From the NCBI GenBank assembly GCA_964441285.1, contig CAYTUK010000004.1, positions 1 to 64,000 of the forward strand: a stretch of DNA of 64,000 nt, read 5' to 3'. Positions 1 to 8,050 of this stretch are shown in pieces; position 1 is the first letter of the stretch, and the number at the start of each line of letters is the position of its first letter. The DNA is from S010-25 sp964441285 (GTDB lineage: Bacteria; Pseudomonadota; Gammaproteobacteria; SZUA-229). The position numbers were made by a program, and so were the translations under genes. Under the pieces are notes generated by a model. The model was not told the origin of the DNA. It worked only from the letters and a program-made list of their open reading frames with translations, and did no database searches.

Positions 1-94
1 ATCAATGGGGTCAATCAATGGGGTCAATCAATGGGGTCAATCAATGGGGTCAATCAATGCAATCAATGGGGTCAGCAATCAATGGGGTCAGAGT
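1..94 (+). repeat. 13-bp tandem array and left REP-like arm
   Basis: The unit TCAATCAATGGGG is repeated head to tail at 11-23, 24-36 and 37-49, with partial or degenerate units at 1-10 and 50-78. The last unit runs into TCAATGGGGTCAGAGT (79-94). That 16-mer recurs as a perfect inverted copy at 876-891, just behind the transposase gene. This is the layout expected of REP-type sequences flanking their own tyrosine transposase. The array may extend left of the window. Confidence 0.85.
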
Positions 95-159
95 AATTGA
101 TTTAATGAAGTAATGAGTATATAATCACCCAACTCACACAATCAGGCAAAAATAAAGCC

Positions 160-876
160 ATGGCTCGTTTACCGCGTTTAAATTTACCTGGAATACCGCA
201 GCATGTGGTGCAGCGGGGTAATAATCGGCAAGCTTGTTTCTTTGAAGATGAGGGTTACACGGTTTATCTGGATAAGATGAAGCTTTATAGCCGTAAATAC
301 AATGTGGCAGTCCACAGCTATGTGTTAATGACAAACCATGTCCATCTATTACTCACACCTTCAACGACAACGGGCGTGAGCCAGTTAATGCAGTCATTAG
401 GTCGCTATTATGTGCGTTACATTAATCAAACCTATGAAAGAACCGGAACGCTCTGGGAAGGCCGCTATAAATCAACTTTAGTTGACAGTGACAATTATTT
501 TCTCACCGTTAGTCGATACATTGAACTCAATCCGGTAAGAGCAGACATGGTAGCGCACCCTTCAGACTATCCCTGGTCAAGTTATCGACAAAATGCCCTG
601 GGTGTCCCTGTTGAATTGATTACACCGCATTCGTTATATACAGAATTGGCCAAAACAGATAAAACCCGACAAAAGCGCTACCGCGCTTTGTTTGAGAATG
701 AAATAGCAGAATATACAGTTGAAGAAATCCGAGAATCATTAAACCGAGCCTGGGTCCTTGGTAGCCGCCAATTCAAGCGACGAATTGAAAAGAAAACGGG
801 TAGACGAGCGGCTCCTTTACCGAGGGGCGGGGATAGGAAGTCAGAGAAATATAGGGGTAATTCTCAATATCAATAA
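160..876 (+). CDS. REP-associated tyrosine transposase (Y1/IS200-like, RAYT)
   Basis: This 238-residue single-strand transposase belongs to the Y1_Tnp (HUH) superfamily, whose members nick single-stranded DNA at fold-back REP sequences. The HUH metal-binding motif is His60-Val-His62 (within TNHVHLLL). The probable nucleophile is Tyr120, in the SRYIELNPVRA segment typical of RAYTs. The C-terminal third (about 170-238) is basic, ends in a Gly/Arg/Lys-rich tail, and resembles the C-terminal extensions of larger RAYTs. The gene is intact. It is flanked on the left by a 13-bp tandem array and on both sides by a perfect 16-bp inverted repeat (79-94 and 876-891), the right copy overlapping the last base of the stop codon. 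ATG 160 was chosen because the family starts with an M-x-R-x-x-R-like segment just before the strand containing Gln18-Arg19-Gly20-Asn21. Family call is firm; present-day activity is unknown. Confidence 0.93.
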   Translation: MARLPRLNLPGIPQHVVQRGNNRQACFFEDEGYTVYLDKMKLYSRKYNVAVHSYVLMTNHVHLLLTPSTTTGVSQLMQSLGRYYVRYINQTYERTGTLWEGRYKSTLVDSDNYFLTVSRYIELNPVRADMVAHPSDYPWSSYRQNALGVPVELITPHSLYTELAKTDKTRQKRYRALFENEIAEYTVEEIRESLNRAWVLGSRQFKRRIEKKTGRRAAPLPRGGDRKSEKYRGNSQYQ

Positions 877-901
877 CTCTGACCCCATTGACCCCATTGA
901 T
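876..901 (-). repeat. Right inverted REP-like arm of the RAYT
   Basis: ACTCTGACCCCATTGA (876-891) is the exact reverse complement of 79-94, and a second partial unit (GACCCCATTGA-like) follows to 901. It starts on the final base of the transposase stop codon, so the arm and gene are packed without spacing. The IS30 remnant reading frame begins immediately after it. Confidence 0.85.
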
Positions 902-1230
902 ACAGATACTTTAAAATACTCAAAATTTTTAGAAAAACATTAACGGTAGATAATGGTAAAGAATTTGCTGAATTTAAAAAAATTGAAAATAAAACAGGTC
1001 TCGATATTTATTTTTCAGACCCTTATTCACCTTGGCAAAGAGGGACAAATGAAAACACAAATGGGCTGTTGAGACAATACCTGCCTAAAGGGTGTGATTT
1101 AAGTTTAATTAATGATAAACAGCTTGCTTTAGTCGTTAAGGAATTCAATAATCGACCAAGAAAATGTCTCGATTATCAGACACCTCATGAAGTCTTCTTT
1201 GGTTCAATGAGTGGTGCACTTGCAACTTGA
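901..1230 (+). pseudogene. IS30-family transposase, C-terminal remnant
   Basis: The frame is open from 901 to the TGA at 1228-1230 and has no usable start: an in-frame TGA lies at 898-900, inside the REP arm. The translated end matches the C-terminal half of the DDE catalytic domain of IS30-family transposases. It contains TVDNGKEFA with the second Asp, then a Pro-Trp-Gln-Arg-Gly-Thr-Asn-Glu segment with the catalytic Glu, and ends with the family-typical NRPRKCLDYQTPHEVFF. The N-terminal helix-turn-helix and first Asp are missing. The break coincides with the right arm of the tyrosine transposase unit, so insertion of, or recombination at, that unit probably removed the 5' part. Non-functional on this reading. 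Confidence 0.85.
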
Positions 1231-1309
1231 ATTCGCCTTCACACTGATTCAGACTCCACTGATTGCAGGGGACACTGGGCGAGAGGATATTGGGTAGTTC
1301 CTCGGTCAG

Positions 1310-2170
1310 TTACCATGCCCCCATTATTATTTTGTGTTCAGATAGCTCCTGCTCTTCGTTCAATAATAAATTTTCAGTCACCAGTTTACTGTGATCAACG
1401 AGTCCCAGTAGTTCACAGATAATACCGCAAATCTCAGTTTGTTTTGGCGCGCAACCAGCTTGATGAGAGAAACGATCGCCAATGACATATAATGGAATAT
1501 CTCGCTCTTCGGCCAAAGCGCCGCCGTGGCTTTTATCCGTATTCATGCCATGATCGGCAGTAATGATGATTTGGTAACCGGCTTCAATCCAGGTTGGAAG
1601 GTATTCAGATAACTCTTTATCTGAGCGGCGCGTGGTGTTGCGGTAATGAGAACTATCAAGTCCAGAGCGATGCCCGGCTTCATCAATACTCATAGGATGA
1701 ACCAGTAAAAAATCAGGGTCGTAACGGCGACGTAATAATTCAGCATCAAGATACAAATGCCCGTCAGGGTATTGCCCATCGTGGTAAAAAGAACCATATT
1801 GGATGAGTTGTTCGGTATCGACTGTATGGCGGTCTCGTACAGGATTGTAAGGGCTTGCATTATACAGTTCGCTGAACCAGTGAAATGCAGCGGCAGCGGT
1901 GGACAATCCCGCTTCGCGAGCCAAACTGAAAACGCTTTTTTGGTTGGAGTTGCGCACCACCTGGTTGTGAACGATTCCGCTAACAGCGGGTGTTACACCC
2001 GTCAGGATGGTCTCGTAGAGTGGGCGAGACATAGAAGGTAATTCGCATTGTACTTTGTAGAGGGTCGCATCGCCTTGTTCACTTAACGACTGCACAAACC
2101 CCATGCATTGCTCAGCAATCTTATACGCTAACCCATCAAGAACAATGAGTATTACTTTCTCTGCCATCAT
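1310..2170 (-). CDS. Alkaline phosphatase superfamily phosphodiesterase/pyrophosphatase-like enzyme
   Basis: This 286-residue soluble enzyme has the binuclear metal site of the alkaline phosphatase/nucleotide pyrophosphatase superfamily: Asp12 in VLDGL, a Ser-rich candidate nucleophile stretch near residues 46-48 (PSMS), Asp163 and His167 (DEAGH), Asp206-His207 (ADHGMN) and His215 (SHGG). No signal peptide or membrane segment is seen, so it should act in the cytoplasm. A GGAG lies just upstream of two consecutive ATGs (2170 and 2167); spacing favours the second. It is divergent from a CDP-alcohol phosphatidyltransferase and a cytidylyltransferase, which hints at turnover of a phospho-head-group or nucleotide-linked intermediate. 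That link is inference, and the substrate cannot be read from the sequence. Confidence 0.8.
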   Translation of the reverse strand: MMAEKVILIVLDGLAYKIAEQCMGFVQSLSEQGDATLYKVQCELPSMSRPLYETILTGVTPAVSGIVHNQVVRNSNQKSVFSLAREAGLSTAAAAFHWFSELYNASPYNPVRDRHTVDTEQLIQYGSFYHDGQYPDGHLYLDAELLRRRYDPDFLLVHPMSIDEAGHRSGLDSSHYRNTTRRSDKELSEYLPTWIEAGYQIIITADHGMNTDKSHGGALAEERDIPLYVIGDRFSHQAGCAPKQTEICGIICELLGLVDHSKLVTENLLLNEEQELSEHKIIMGAW

Positions 2171-2518
2171 ATACTCCGAATACAGGACTAAATCAAGAAG
2201 TTATTTTTTGATTACTGCATTTTTTGATTACTAACAGTGTAAAAAGTATACGTAAGTTTTATGACAAATAAATGACACTAAAAATTTATTTTGATTAATG
2301 TTTATGCGGGATACCAAGATTTGTATTTCTTCAGCTACATACGGAGAGCGATGCTTTGGGATAGAGAAATGGAAGTGATAATTTAAAAAAGTGTCCAGTG
2401 AAGGTTGACCAGTACAATAATATTTTAGTGCGTATATAATGATGTACAGATGGGGTATAAGTAGAAGTTATGCCGACCAATCCATCATAACATTGAATTT
2501 ATTACCGTTAGGAGCGTT
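2171..2518. other. Intergenic region with a TTGACCA-type repeat
   Basis: This is the divergent promoter region between the phosphatase-like gene and the lipid transferase. Positions 2382-2417 form a degenerate repeat of 61079-61114 (27 of 35 aligned positions identical, all eight differences transitions). A perfect TATAAT lies at 2435-2440, but no well-placed -35 is seen; the TTGACC at 2405-2410 is 24 bp upstream, too far. No ORF is supported here. Confidence 0.5.
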
Positions 2519-3172
2519 ATGACCACAGACAATGTAGAACCTCGGACGTTGCAGCCTACCATTCTTTCTTTTGTAAAAGATCTACCAAATTTGTGTTCAC
2601 TTGCAGGATTGGCATGTACTATTTTAGCTATTTACTATAGTATTCTGGGTGTTTATTCCGCAGCAATGATTGGCATGATCTGGGCTGTCGCTTTTGACTG
2701 GGCAGATGGTCTTGTCGCACGAAGAATGCAAGGGCGGACAGGTAACGACCGAGCTTTTGGTGGACAACTTGATGTTTTAATAGATATTGTTAGCTATGGT
2801 GTTGCGCCGTCCATTCTTCTGTTGAGCTATGGAAGATTTGAGCCACTATTTTTAGTTGGCGCTTTTTTAATGTTGGCTGCCAGCGCAATACGGTTGAGTT
2901 ATTTTAGTACCTTTGGTCTTGCTGGTGGAACGAAATACACCGGCTTGGCTCTTGATAACAATAATATAATACTCGTTTTTATTTTTTTATTGGAAAATAT
3001 TTTTAGTAGGGGAGTTTTTACTGTTATTCTCTATGCTAGCTGTCTTGGTCTTGCTGCTTTGAATGTGTCACAAATCAAAACACCAAAACTTTCTGGAAAC
3101 CCGGTCAATGTTTATATCCTGGCTGTTTATACTCTTGGGATAACTGCAATCTATGGTTGGAAGCTCCTATAG
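2519..3172 (+). CDS. CDP-alcohol phosphatidyltransferase family membrane protein
   Basis: This 217-residue multi-spanning membrane enzyme of the CDP-OH-P transferase family transfers a phosphoalcohol between CDP-linked donor and acceptor to build phospholipids. The signature residues are Asp60, Asp63-Gly64, Ala67-Arg68, Gly81, Asp85 and Asp89. The spacing between Arg68 and Gly81 is 12 residues, where the canonical motif has eight, so a four-residue insertion sits beside the active site. Hydrophobic segments occupy about 24-60 and 95-215. AGGAG precedes the ATG at good spacing. The next gene, an HxGH cytidylyltransferase, starts 64 bp downstream in the same direction and could supply a CDP-activated head group. 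It resembles phosphatidylserine-synthase-type members, but the substrate is not determinable. Confidence 0.85.
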   Translation: MTTDNVEPRTLQPTILSFVKDLPNLCSLAGLACTILAIYYSILGVYSAAMIGMIWAVAFDWADGLVARRMQGRTGNDRAFGGQLDVLIDIVSYGVAPSILLLSYGRFEPLFLVGAFLMLAASAIRLSYFSTFGLAGGTKYTGLALDNNNIILVFIFLLENIFSRGVFTVILYASCLGLAALNVSQIKTPKLSGNPVNVYILAVYTLGITAIYGWKLL

Positions 3173-3236
3173 AAAACAACAAAATTGACAAAGAGTATTA
3201 ACGAAAATTATTTTGATATAGGAATCAAATAGCATA

Positions 3237-3665
3237 ATGGTTGTATATACGGTTGGTACTTTTGATTTGTTGCATGTGGGGCATCTTGCTTTACTAAAAT
3301 ACTGTAAGACACTCGGTGATACAGTTGCAGTTGGTGTTGCCTCAGATGAGGTAGTCTTGCTCTATAAGCCGAATATTCCTGTTATCCCTCTTGATCAACG
3401 AATTGAAATGCTTAAAGCCTTGCGTTGTGTCGATATTGTTATCCCATATCATGAACTTGATTACTTAACTGTGTGTAAGGAAGTAAAAGCAGATATTTTT
3501 GTTATTGGTGAAGATTGGGGAAAGAAACCTCATAATCGAGGTGTCGAGGATTATTTGAAAGCACAAGGTAAACGAATTGTTCAGGTTCAGTACAATCCGG
3601 AAACATCATCCACCGAAATAAGGCAGACTGTTATTTCAATACAGAATACGAGTAAAAGAAATTAA
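3237..3665 (+). CDS. HxGH nucleotidyltransferase, glycerol-3-phosphate cytidylyltransferase-like
   Basis: This 142-residue protein is the size of TagD-type CTP:glycerol-3-phosphate cytidylyltransferases, which couple CTP to a phosphoalcohol. The N-terminal nucleotide-binding motif is GTFDLLHVGH (Gly7 to His16, HxGH at 13-16). The C-terminal loop TSSTEIR (123-129) corresponds to the RTxGISTT-type motif but lacks its leading Arg-Thr-x-Gly form. The start is poorly defined: AGGA lies about 13 bp before ATG 3237, but TFD/HVGH positioning fits this start. It likely works with the preceding CDP-alcohol transferase in an accessory lipid head-group or CDP-polyol pathway (inference). Ethanolamine- or choline-phosphate-type substrates are alternatives. 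Confidence 0.82.
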   Translation: MVVYTVGTFDLLHVGHLALLKYCKTLGDTVAVGVASDEVVLLYKPNIPVIPLDQRIEMLKALRCVDIVIPYHELDYLTVCKEVKADIFVIGEDWGKKPHNRGVEDYLKAQGKRIVQVQYNPETSSTEIRQTVISIQNTSKRN

Positions 3666-3713
3666 TTTTTTATAGGGCAACTTTGTAGGGCTTATAGATA
3701 ATAGGTTACAGAT

Positions 3714-3847
3714 ATTACTGAAACGAATAAAAAGGCTAGCCATGGTTAAAGACATGCGGTGAATACATCCATGCCGGCTCGACACCCGCATCCCTGCGGC
3801 TGACGGTCTTGAACAATGGTAGCCTTTTCATCTGTACGGTTAGTTAT
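3714..3847 (+). repeat. Dispersed 134-bp fold-back element, copy A
   Basis: First of three copies (others at 42522 and 44078). It begins ATTACTGAAACG and ends GTTAGTTAT. The 5' arm (about 3725-3752) pairs with the 3' arm (about 3808-3833) through AAAAGGCTA/TAGCCTTTT and flanking CCAT/ATGG pairs. The loop carries a perfect small hairpin CCGCA-TCCC-TGCGG (3786-3799) and the conserved CTGCGGCTGACGG. It lies in the 352-bp gap between the cytidylyltransferase gene and miaB, where I see no other feature. It could be a MITE-like element or a structured RNA. Confidence 0.85.
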
Positions 3848-4017
3848 AGGTAATAAAACATTGTAACGTCTTATTTCAAAGTATAAATATTTATTGGTGA
3901 GTAACCAACTGTTTTACTTGCCTGGAGTTGTAATAATGACAGGATTCAGGCCTGGTTCTGGAAATTGAGGCGCATGGCATGGTATTCTAGACACCCTGAA
4001 ACTATTTTTTAGCATTA

Positions 4018-5445
4018 ATGAGCAAACCTGAAAATCACACCAGTCTTCCATCTATGCGCAAACTGTATATCAAGACTTTTGGCTGTCAGATGAATGTGTA
4101 CGATTCTTCGCGGATTGCTGATGTTCTGGAACATTCCCACCAACTTGAATTAACCAATGATCCTGAAGAAGCGGATGTATTACTGCTCAATACCTGCTCG
4201 ATTCGTGAAAAAGCGCAGGAAAAAGTATTTTCTCAGCTTGGACGCTGGAAAAACTGGAAAAAAACCAAACCTGATCTGGTGATTGGTGTGGGTGGTTGTG
4301 TGGCCAGTCAGGAAGGTGCGGCTATTCAACAACGCGCGCCCTATGTGGATGTGGTCTTCGGGCCGCAAACGATTCACCGCTTGCCGGAGATGCTTAACAG
4401 AGTCACCCGGTTGCATAAAAAAGTGGTCGATATCAGTTTTCCTGAAATTGAAAAGTTTGATTGTATGCCGCAACCAAAGGCGGAAGGGCCGAGTGCTTTT
4501 GTTTCCATTATGGAAGGTTGCAGTAAATATTGTTCTTTTTGTGTGGTGCCTTATACCCGTGGTGAGGAAGTTAGTCGTCCGTTTGATGATGTGCTGGCAG
4601 AAATTGCCGTTCTGGCGGAGCAGGGCGTGCGCGAAGTTAATCTACTGGGGCAAAATGTTAATGCCTATCGCGGTGAAATGAACGATGATGAGCCCGCTGA
4701 CCTGGCTCTGCTGATTCATTATGTGGCACAGATTGGCGGCATTGAACGCATTCGTTTTACCACCTCACACCCGATTGAATTTAATGATGACCTGATTCAG
4801 GTATATGCTGAAGTGCCAGAACTGGTCAGCTTTCTACATCTGCCAGTGCAGTCTGGTTCTGACCGCATTCTGACCGCGATGAAGCGTGGTCATACGATTG
4901 CTGAGTACGTTGAAATTATTCACCGATTGAAACAGGTACGACCAGACATTGCTATTTCCTCTGACTTTATTATTGGCTTTCCTGGTGAAACGGATGAAGA
5001 CTTTGCTGATACGATGAAACTGGTCGAAGTAATTGGTTTTGATCAGTCTTTCAGCTTTATTTATAGTGCAAGACCGGGAACGCCTGCGACAGAACTGTTT
5101 GACGGCACCACTAGCTTAATAAAAAAACACCGACTGGCTATTTTGCAAAGCGCGATTGCAGCGAATGCAGCAGCTATTAGTCAACAAATGGTTGATACGG
5201 TGCAGCGTGTTCTGGTCGAAGGTGTTTCAAGAAAAAGTGATACACAGATTTCGGGGCGGACTGAAAATAATCGGGTGGTGAATTTTGCGGGTGATAGATC
5301 ATTGATTGGCCAGTTTGTCGAAGTAAAAATTACTCATGCCTTCACCAACTCATTGCAGGCAGAAGTTCATAATGCAGTTGAATTAACAGCTGTGTCAACC
5401 AGTGCAACACCTAATTTTGTTGGCGAAGAACTTTTCTCACAGTAA
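4018..5445 (+). CDS. miaB: tRNA-2-methylthio-N6-dimethylallyladenosine synthase
   Basis: Radical-SAM methylthiotransferase that adds the 2-methylthio group to i6A37 of tRNAs reading UNN codons. The N-terminal UPF0004 domain holds the auxiliary 4Fe-4S cluster ligands Cys23, Cys60 and Cys94. The radical-SAM cluster is Cys168-x3-Cys172-x2-Cys175. A TRAM domain occupies about 385-450. The length of 475 matches the family. It heads the classic miaB-ybeZ-ybeY-corC-lnt order and is followed by ybeZ after 15 bp. No convincing Shine-Dalgarno is seen before ATG 4018, and an internal ATG at 4054 (MRKLYIKTFGCQMN) is a possible alternative start. Confidence 0.97.
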   Translation: MSKPENHTSLPSMRKLYIKTFGCQMNVYDSSRIADVLEHSHQLELTNDPEEADVLLLNTCSIREKAQEKVFSQLGRWKNWKKTKPDLVIGVGGCVASQEGAAIQQRAPYVDVVFGPQTIHRLPEMLNRVTRLHKKVVDISFPEIEKFDCMPQPKAEGPSAFVSIMEGCSKYCSFCVVPYTRGEEVSRPFDDVLAEIAVLAEQGVREVNLLGQNVNAYRGEMNDDEPADLALLIHYVAQIGGIERIRFTTSHPIEFNDDLIQVYAEVPELVSFLHLPVQSGSDRILTAMKRGHTIAEYVEIIHRLKQVRPDIAISSDFIIGFPGETDEDFADTMKLVEVIGFDQSFSFIYSARPGTPATELFDGTTSLIKKHRLAILQSAIAANAAAISQQMVDTVQRVLVEGVSRKSDTQISGRTENNRVVNFAGDRSLIGQFVEVKITHAFTNSLQAEVHNAVELTAVSTSATPNFVGEELFSQ

Positions 5446-5460
5446 CATTGTCTGCCCTGT

Positions 5461-6585
5461 ATGACACAGAAACCTTCAAGTCAGTCTCAAGCAGTGAGTA
5501 TTCATTTTGAGTTGGTGCCGGCAGATAATGCCAGACTGGCAAATTTATGTGGACCGTTTAATGAATATTTATCTCAGCTGGAAAAACATTTTAATGTCAG
5601 CATTGATAATCGCAGTAATCACTTTGAAATACGAGGTGATGAAGATTGTTTAAAAGCAGTCAAGACAGTTGTACAGACGCTTTACAATGTTGCCGGCCAT
5701 GAATATCTTTCTCCTGCTAAAATACAGCTTTATCTTAGTGATAACCGGTCAGATGAGCTTGCCAGGGTTAAAACTAAACAATCTGTGACGATGATTGACC
5801 CGCATAGACAGAACCATTACGTAGACAATAAACCGCAAACGGAAGCAAGCAAAATGGATAATTTATCTGGTCATGCACAGCAAGAAACACGCTTTAATGA
5901 TAGCGAAGCAGAAACTGTACAACCATACAGCAGTGTTAAAAGTCGACCGGGTAAAGTAATCGGCCGAGGTACAAGCCAGCAACAGTATCTGGAGCAGATA
6001 AAAAATAATGATTTAACCATTGGTGTCGGTCCAGCAGGTACGGGTAAGACCTACCTGGCCGTTGCCAGCGCGGTTGAAACACTGGAGAATGGGCGAGTTG
6101 ATCGAATTATACTGGTGCGGCCAGCAGTTGAAGCGGGTGAACGACTGGGGTTTTTGCCTGGTGATCTGGCGCAGAAAATCGACCCCTATCTTCGTCCTAT
6201 GTATGATGCACTTTTTGATGTGATGGGGCAGCAGAAAGTAGCAAAAGCAATGGAGCGAAATGCGATTGAAATTGCTCCGCTGGCTTATATGCGTGGGCGA
6301 ACATTAAAGGATTCATTTATTATCCTTGATGAAGCGCAAAATACCACGATTGATCAGATGAAAATGTTCCTAACGCGAATTGGTTTTGGCTCCAGCGTTG
6401 TTGTAACGGGTGATATAACTCAGGTCGATTTACCGCGGGAAAAAACCTCAGGTTTACGTCATGCATTAAAAATTCTCTCCGGTGTTGAAGGTGTCGGTAT
6501 TACACAATTCAATCGAGGTGATATCGTGCGTCATCCACTAGTTGAAAGAATTGTGCATGCCTATGAACAGGATGAATCGAAGTAA
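5461..6585 (+). CDS. ybeZ: PhoH-like ATPase YbeZ
   Basis: PhoH-family P-loop protein, partner of the YbeY endoribonuclease in ribosome and RNA quality control in other proteobacteria. The Walker A motif GPAGTGKT is at 190-197 and the Walker B-like FIILDEAQN lies near 284-292. The N-terminal KH-like region (about 10-95) is followed by a long polar linker (about 100-165) that makes the 374-residue protein a little longer than typical members. It sits 15 bp after miaB and 2 bp before ybeY, so it is almost certainly co-transcribed and translationally coupled. Confidence 0.95.
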   Translation: MTQKPSSQSQAVSIHFELVPADNARLANLCGPFNEYLSQLEKHFNVSIDNRSNHFEIRGDEDCLKAVKTVVQTLYNVAGHEYLSPAKIQLYLSDNRSDELARVKTKQSVTMIDPHRQNHYVDNKPQTEASKMDNLSGHAQQETRFNDSEAETVQPYSSVKSRPGKVIGRGTSQQQYLEQIKNNDLTIGVGPAGTGKTYLAVASAVETLENGRVDRIILVRPAVEAGERLGFLPGDLAQKIDPYLRPMYDALFDVMGQQKVAKAMERNAIEIAPLAYMRGRTLKDSFIILDEAQNTTIDQMKMFLTRIGFGSSVVVTGDITQVDLPREKTSGLRHALKILSGVEGVGITQFNRGDIVRHPLVERIVHAYEQDESK

Positions 6586-6587
6586 AC

Positions 6588-7127
6588 ATGCCCAGATCGA
6601 TGCCATTGACAGTAGAAATTAGCCTGTCTGAAAGTATAACTGTTAATGATGATGTGCCTGAACTTCAATTGTTCAGGCAATGGGCCACAGCGGCGTATAG
6701 CAATACAGTCAATAACCGGCAGGCGGTTCAATTACCCGGTCAGCACGCTCTTACTGATGAACCATTGCCTGCCAGTGTAAACGTTTATATTGCTGGTACT
6801 GAAGAAATTCAACAACTGAATTATCAGTTTCGGGATAAAGACCAGCCAACCAATGTGTTATCTTTTCCAATGCAATTAATGGATGAAGTTGTTATAGATG
6901 AAATGAATATGACGATGTTAGGTGATATTGCTCTGTGTGCAACGGTAATAAAACAGGAAGCACAAGCACAGGGTAAAAGCATTGAGTCACACTGGGCGCA
7001 TATGGTGATACACGGTATGTTGCATTTGCAGGGTTTTGATCATACTGAACAGGCACAGGCTGAGGCAATGGAACAGCTTGAAATAACACTTTTAGACCAA
7101 CTTGGATTCGCTAATCCTTATCAATAA
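6588..7127 (+). CDS. ybeY: Endoribonuclease YbeY (rRNA maturation factor)
   Basis: Zinc-dependent single-strand endoribonuclease needed for 16S rRNA 3'-end maturation and 70S quality control. The metal motif His142-x3-His146-x5-His152 is within HGMLHLQGFDH. The conserved PTNVLSFP segment (88-95) is also present. The frame starts 2 bp after the ybeZ stop. Family proteins usually run about 150-165 residues, so ATG 6600 (MPLTVEISL) is a credible alternative to ATG 6588. The position between ybeZ and corC is the standard operon arrangement. Confidence 0.96.
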   Translation: MPRSMPLTVEISLSESITVNDDVPELQLFRQWATAAYSNTVNNRQAVQLPGQHALTDEPLPASVNVYIAGTEEIQQLNYQFRDKDQPTNVLSFPMQLMDEVVIDEMNMTMLGDIALCATVIKQEAQAQGKSIESHWAHMVIHGMLHLQGFDHTEQAQAEAMEQLEITLLDQLGFANPYQ

Positions 7128-7131
7128 TTCA

Positions 7132-8025
7132 ATGCATAAAAAACTACCCAAACGCTCACTTTTTCGTATTGTTAAAGATCTATTTTTAAAAAAGGAAGAT
7201 GAGCATGCTGCATTATTGCAACATTTGCGAGAGTCTCAACGTAATGGGGTTCTCAGCCTGGATTCTCTCATGATGATTGAAGGAGTGTTTCAGGTAGCGG
7301 AAATGCGGGTACGGGATATTATGGTATCGCGCTCACATGTTGTGGCAATTAATATGGATATGGGTGTTGAGGGTATGCTGTCAATTGTGGCAAATTCAGG
7401 CCATTCCAGATTTCCAGTGGTAAATGAAAGTCTGGATGATGTTGAAGGCATTTTGCTGGCAAAAGATTTGACACATTATCAGTACGAAGAGAGCCGTTCA
7501 TCCTTTGAATTAAAAGACATAATGCGCCCAGCTATCTTCGTTCCAGAAAGTAAGCGTTTAAATATTTTATTAAAAGATTTTCGCAAAAGCCGAAATCACA
7601 TGGCAATTGTTATTGATGAATATAGCGGGGTTGCTGGCGTTGTTACCATTGAAGATGTGCTGGAACAGATTGTTGGCGAGATTGATGATGAGCATGATGC
7701 TGCAGATGTGATGAATATCCGTCGCAGTGGTTTTAAACGTTACAATGTTCGAGGCCTGACTCCCATAGAAGAGTTTAATCAGTTTTTTGATGAAAGATTT
7801 TCAGCGGGTAAGTTCGATACGATGGCGGGTTTAGTTACACATGAATTAGGTCATTTACCGCAACGTGGTGAAGAAGTATTAATGGATAAGTATCATTTTA
7901 AAATTATTAGCGCAAATTCAAGACGGGTTAATGCCATGCAGTTAAACCTGTTGCCTGAAGTTGCTGAAATTGCTACTGAGACAGTTACCTCATCGGTTGA
8001 TATCATCCATAATAAAGAAGCCTGA
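7132..8025 (+). CDS. corC: CorC/YbeX CBS-domain protein
   Basis: Cytoplasmic CBS-pair protein with a C-terminal CorC_HlyC (transporter-associated) domain, implicated in magnesium/cobalt efflux and, in E. coli, ribosome metabolism. Two CBS repeats occupy roughly residues 55-180 (MVSRSHVVAIN and IMRPAIFVPES segments), and the CorC_HlyC domain runs from about 205 to 275. The reading frame extends upstream into ybeY, but ATG 7132 (MHKKLPKRSLFR), four bases after the ybeY stop, gives the expected basic N-terminus and about 297 residues. A second, membrane-anchored paralogue is encoded at 30918-32243. Confidence 0.93.
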   Translation: MHKKLPKRSLFRIVKDLFLKKEDEHAALLQHLRESQRNGVLSLDSLMMIEGVFQVAEMRVRDIMVSRSHVVAINMDMGVEGMLSIVANSGHSRFPVVNESLDDVEGILLAKDLTHYQYEESRSSFELKDIMRPAIFVPESKRLNILLKDFRKSRNHMAIVIDEYSGVAGVVTIEDVLEQIVGEIDDEHDAADVMNIRRSGFKRYNVRGLTPIEEFNQFFDERFSAGKFDTMAGLVTHELGHLPQRGEEVLMDKYHFKIISANSRRVNAMQLNLLPEVAEIATETVTSSVDIIHNKEA

Positions 8026-8050
8026 ACCGCGATTGAATCGATAAATTGAT

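Noticed and set aside
1..94. CRISPR-like array at the left edge
   Set aside because: Units are 13 bp, directly abutting with no spacers, and they match the inverted arm beside the tyrosine transposase.
758..943. Short frame overlapping the end of the tyrosine transposase
   Set aside because: Shadow of the transposase frame running through the inverted repeat into the IS30 remnant; the IS30 remnant is read in another frame.
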